Assembly: GCF_032062135.1 (NCBI RefSeq)
Contig: NC_092862.1
Span: 97,087,159 to 97,151,158, forward strand
DNA from: Pyxicephalus adspersus
Taxonomy: Eukaryota > Chordata > Amphibia > Anura > Pyxicephalidae
Reading direction: 5' to 3'
DNA length: 64,000 nucleotides
The notes beneath the pieces are model-generated. The model ran no database searches. It was given only the letters and a program-made list of their open reading frames with translations, and was not told where the DNA came from. This document shows, piece after piece, positions 60,192 through 64,000 of this stretch (within the stretch, counting starts at the first letter, position 1; each line of letters opens with the position of its first letter). A program made the translations under genes and the position numbers.

Positions 60192-60540
60192 CGGGGTAGT
60201 ATGTTACATGTATATTCACCATGTCCACTGCTCTGTCCTTTCTGGGACCAGGTGAACTCTCTTATCCAAAGATCACTACACATAGCATACCCATGGATCC
60301 CAGTTTCTTCTTACAAAATCTATATACAAAACCATAATAGCTTATTGCAAAAGGCTTACAAAAGTTTCATTACTAGACACCTCAACATTGCGGCTAACTC
60401 ATGTATCCCACTGTGCTGGAAGTCCACTTCACCACCAATAATTAGGCTATGGCTGTGCAAAGTTGATGATATATGATGATGGAAGATCATACGGCATGTG
60501 CCCGTGGATCTTGGGACAAGTATGAGCACACTAAACCACT

Positions 60541-63500
60541 AAACTAAGAAAACACTTAACACTGCTTTAGCAAAAAAGGTTTTATACTTGTCCTTATTGT
60601 AACAATGATAGATAACAATGTCCTTAGGTTAGATAACAATGGCCAGACCTTCAAAAATTCTCAGAAATACATTATAAATAACTAGCAGTACATGCTGGTA
60701 TCTATTTTCAAATATTTTCTTGAGCTCACTTGCTGTCCTAAATCCTGGGGAACTTTCATATGCAATTATGGACACTTCCCTGGAACGCTTATGGCTGTTT
60801 TTTGACCACTATATTTAGATTGCTATTGGCCATTAATACTGTCAGTCACCAATATTGACCTGGAACAAAATGTGGGGATTAGGAGGGTAGTCAGAACCCT
60901 TATGTATGGACAGACATCCTACATTTATATATATTTTGTTTCATCTACTACTATTCTATTAAATAATTACTTTGTGTGTTGACAAAATCTAAAGACCATA
61001 TAACCAAAGTTTGTAATAAATAAATAATAACAAGATGATTGTAATGTGTGTGTAGTAATACTGTAAAGACACAAATAGTCTTCCTTCACAAAATAGTTTT
61101 TTTGTGAATGATCTATATCCACTGGCCTCTCTATCATTTCTTCCTTACAAATGTTCAGAGTTTTATGATTAAATACCAAGATGTAACAATTTGCCATATT
61201 CCTAATTCCATTTCATAAACTAAACAGCATCAATAGCACAGTTGCTGAATTTATGTATTTCTTCCTGCGTGGAAGATTGAGTTTTAACTTTTCAAATGCA
61301 TTACACCCAGTTATTTTTCTATTATGTAGCTTCAAAGCCTTTCAAAAACACATTGCATTTCTGATTATATCTTCCCATGTGGTCAGCAAATACATCTTCT
61401 TTCTATAAATTATGGATTCTTCAATATTTCTGTCTCTTTTCTAGTCTACATAAAATCTTTTAATAACAAGGTTCTTTGTCTGCCCCTCAAATCTGCAAGC
61501 GCAATAGCACCATAAATCAGTTTATATGCCATGGAAGTCTGCAGTTAGTATGCAGTATTTTTTCTTTGATAAAATAACCTTGTGCCCAATGGCATAAAAA
61601 TAAATCCAGTGGGCACAACATTAGGATATGTTCTTTATGTTTTAAATTCTAGGGTAAATATGTTTGTGACTTTTAAATTAATTAAAACCCCTTCACACTC
61701 AGTGAAAAATCACATTTATAGTTGCCGAAGGATTCTATGTACAGAATGTGTGTGAGTGGTATTGAGATAGTTAATTTGACCAAGCCAGGAAGTGCAGTGG
61801 ATTGAGATGGCTTTAGGACAATAATTGCTCCCTTTGTAAAGTGATGTATGACATTTAAAAACCATGCATGGTAGTTTTCAAAGGTTGCATATCTCTTCAT
61901 TTTAGCCCCACCCTTTTTGTAGCCAATTAGTAAGATATACATTACTTAAAAGAATAGGATGTACCTGTAACTGTCATTTAGGTGTGTTGTAGGGAAAAAA
62001 ATAGATGCCAAAGAGAAAAAAAAGTTTCATAAAGAAAGATAATGAAGTGGTAGTCTACTCCAATGCAGTAAAACCCACAACAGGCCACACACATTCACAC
62101 ACAAACACACACTTTTTTGTGCATGCTCTTTTTTTAACTGTAAGAAGCTTGATATATTTATCAGAAACATTATTAGTTTGTGTAAGTAAATACAGCTAGA
62201 GAGGGAATAAAGGTACTGTGAGAGAATATGATAATTTAGGAAAGGATCTCTGCTTCTGTGTACTGCTTAAGTGGACCAAGCATATATGTTACAAGGACAT
62301 AAAATAATTTTGCTAATATTAAAAGCAGTTACTAGCTGCTGGCTGACAAAATTTAAAAAAAACAAAAAAAATCTGATTCACTGCTTTCAGGTAAGGCAAC
62401 CTTTTTGCAGTTTAAACTAGATGAAAGGCCAGGTTTTAAGATCGCTTAAATGAAAATGTAACCTAAGTTCAGTTTTGAATAGGGTAAAGTCTTAGCATTT
62501 GCTGAGTTTTTGTTTCTGCCCTGACTTTATTACAGAGATTACTCGCCAATTTTTGTCCCAGTATTTAGGTTTACAGGAATTTGAAGTAAGTTATTTATTG
62601 AATCAAAAACTTTTGTTTTCTGGAATGAAGAACGAAACACTTTAGTCAATTAGTGGCTGCTCTGATTTTGTTTAAAGGATTATGCAATGCTATTATGGCA
62701 CCCAGAAATCATAAGTGGACCTTTTATGTTAATCCTTGATTTTAAATAAATGTACAGTACTTTATGGCTTTTGCATGTTTGTTTAGTGTAGCATTTTACC
62801 CCATAGTAGTGGCTGTTACAGTTTCAGCTTCTCTTTCTCTCTCTAGTGGAGGACAATTAACATAACTCAATCTCTATTTAAAGTCTGGAGTTTTATTTAA
62901 AAAATGTATGAGTAGGGAGAGAGGGTAAAAGGGTGAAAGACCTCCAGGCACTAATCAAAATCTCATGTGTGGAGGAGTATAGGGTCCTCTTCTCTATTCC
63001 ACAAGTCTCAAAGTCTCTGTGGATCTACATCCACACATAATTGTGATTGTAGTGGTCCAGACTTCTCCCACCCTGAAGCCCCAACAGCTGCCTGGGCCAG
63101 TACAGCTTTGCTACCCCATGTCTCAATCAATATGAACTCAGTGAGTGGTAAATGCCTGATTAACAGCGTTTCAAAATATCCGATTCTCTGAAGGGTTATT
63201 CTCCAGGCCAGGCCATATCTCAGATTGGTCCAAGAACTCTTTCTTGCATGGTTGCCTGGACGACCTCCAAGTGAGTTCCCCTAAGAATACAGCCCAGAAT
63301 ATATGGCAACATTCCCTATTGCTCAAGTCCTTCTTTTGCTACTTGTACATAGTATCCCCTACACAATTGTTCCCCAGGTATTTATGGCTTCTACTCAGCC
63401 CTCCTTACTTAGTTGTTGCCCCAATGATGGGGTGATGCTGATAAACACCCCTTGTTTGAGAATGGCTCTTCCTTTCTTTATCTGCGCTAATCTCTCTAGC

Positions 63501-63849
63501 AAGAGGGAAAATGATCAGTTACCAAACTAGGAAAAACGAATTTGTGAAAAAACATAGAAAAAATTACAGCTCTGGTGGGCTGAATACAGCATTTTCATCA
63601 GATAAACCCTTTAATATTGGAATATTAGTTACCTTACATTAGTGGGAAAGTAGTAAAAAAGACATGGTGAAGGGGAAAAGCAACACACACTTAAGCGTTA
63701 TTATAATAAGGATTTTTTTTTTTATTTTACATTTACCTATGTATTTTAGGTATTTATATTCATGTTCATATAAAAAGATTATATTAAATACAGCATAAGA
63801 GATATGTTTAGGACCTGTAGCTTTATAATATCTTTTAAATGTTCTTAAT
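60541..63849. other. AT-rich intergenic DNA
   Basis: No gene is supported. 62080-62115 has a short CACA-rich stretch. 62800-63500 is less AT-rich and includes frames at 62967-63191 and 63303-63530, with no recognisable domain. No second copy of this stretch was found in the window. Confidence 0.35.
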
Positions 63850-64000
63850 AGCCTCTGGAATTCTTGCGAAAATTTCCTCGAACTTCCCATGAGTCCGCAA
63901 ATTTTCGGCGAACCAATTTTGCGAAACCATCAGAAGATCGAGGAAATCATTACAGGAGGATTCTCGAGCTGCATTCATTCTTGCAGCCCTGGGAGTCCTC
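63850..64000. mobile_element. MITE fragment, same family as 54515-54899, cut by the window end
   Basis: Reverse-complemented, its start (gcctctggaattcttgcgaa) matches the right end of the earlier copy (tttcgcaagaatgccagaggc). Farther in, acaggaggattctcgagctg and tgcattcattcttgcagc match acaggaggattcccacgact and gtatttatgaatgcagc near 54780-54810. Confidence 0.65.

Larger units (their letters stand above)
58860..60540 (+). mobile_element. L1/Tx1-like LINE fragment: C-terminus of ORF2, split by a MITE
   Basis: Broken frames encode the L1 ORF2 C-terminal region: AWKEEPGYSLDAEKRTK near 59280, SSISSKFQEIGYKTLSHWFR near 59350 and CWRCRQVQG at 59453-59481. The frame resumes after the MITE at 60192 with MLHVYSPCPLLCPFWD and continues to about 60480. 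The CWRC....H....C pattern is the C-terminal Cys/His motif of L1-clade elements. The 5' part of the element is absent. Stops occur at about 59098 and 59346. Beyond 60540 the sequence is AT-rich. Confidence 0.8.

Noticed and set aside
1..64000. CRISPR arrays, bacterial operons, tRNA or rRNA genes
   Set aside because: None is visible. The tRNA-like A and B boxes belong to SINE heads, and all regular repeats are minisatellites or microsatellites.

Overview
This is vertebrate nuclear DNA, most likely from an amphibian and probably a frog. It is AT-rich, has a low density of open frames, and carries the 3' half of one recognisable host gene: POU6F2, a POU-homeodomain transcription factor, on the + strand. 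Around and inside the gene are element types typical of frogs and fish: chromodomain Ty3/Gypsy elements, Tx1/L1-like and L2/Rex1-like LINEs, a tRNA-derived SINE, and many short terminal-inverted-repeat elements (MITEs). The frog assignment is an inference from this mix and was not tested.

Layout. 1-10678 is intron or upstream DNA with a SINE, a truncated L2/Rex1-like LINE, a MITE and a truncated L1-like RT fragment. 10679-27741 holds four POU6F2 coding exons: 10679-10885, 15611-15779, 22165-22333, and 27345-27741 with an alternative longer start at 27237. The splice phases fit exactly (0, then 1, then 2) and together the exons encode a Gln/Ser-rich linker, the POU-specific domain and the homeodomain. 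The introns hold MITEs, a SINE and TA repeats, plus what looks like a decayed second copy of the Ser-rich exon about 310-330 bp upstream of the real one. 27742 to about 33640 is probably a long 3'UTR, although its end is uncertain.

Downstream of the gene, 33.7-46 kb is AT-rich and repeat-scattered, with tandem repeats at 37.4-37.8 kb and 39.2-39.5 kb. At 46.3-55.2 kb there is a nest of elements. A + strand Ty3/Gypsy element with a chromodomain is interrupted by a second, oppositely oriented chromodomain Gypsy element (47557-51429), and the 3' LTR of the outer element is itself disrupted by a MITE. At about 58.9-60.5 kb an L1-like C-terminal fragment is split by a hairpin-rich hAT-type MITE with near-perfect 8-bp target duplications.

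No cellular gene other than POU6F2 is supported. Every transposon open frame seen is broken by stops, frameshifts or deletions. The strongest observations are the conserved alternative acceptor that inserts 36 residues into the POU-specific domain, the decayed exon duplicate, the inner Gypsy element whose integrase core is deleted, and a hammerhead-ribozyme-like motif at 13889-13927.
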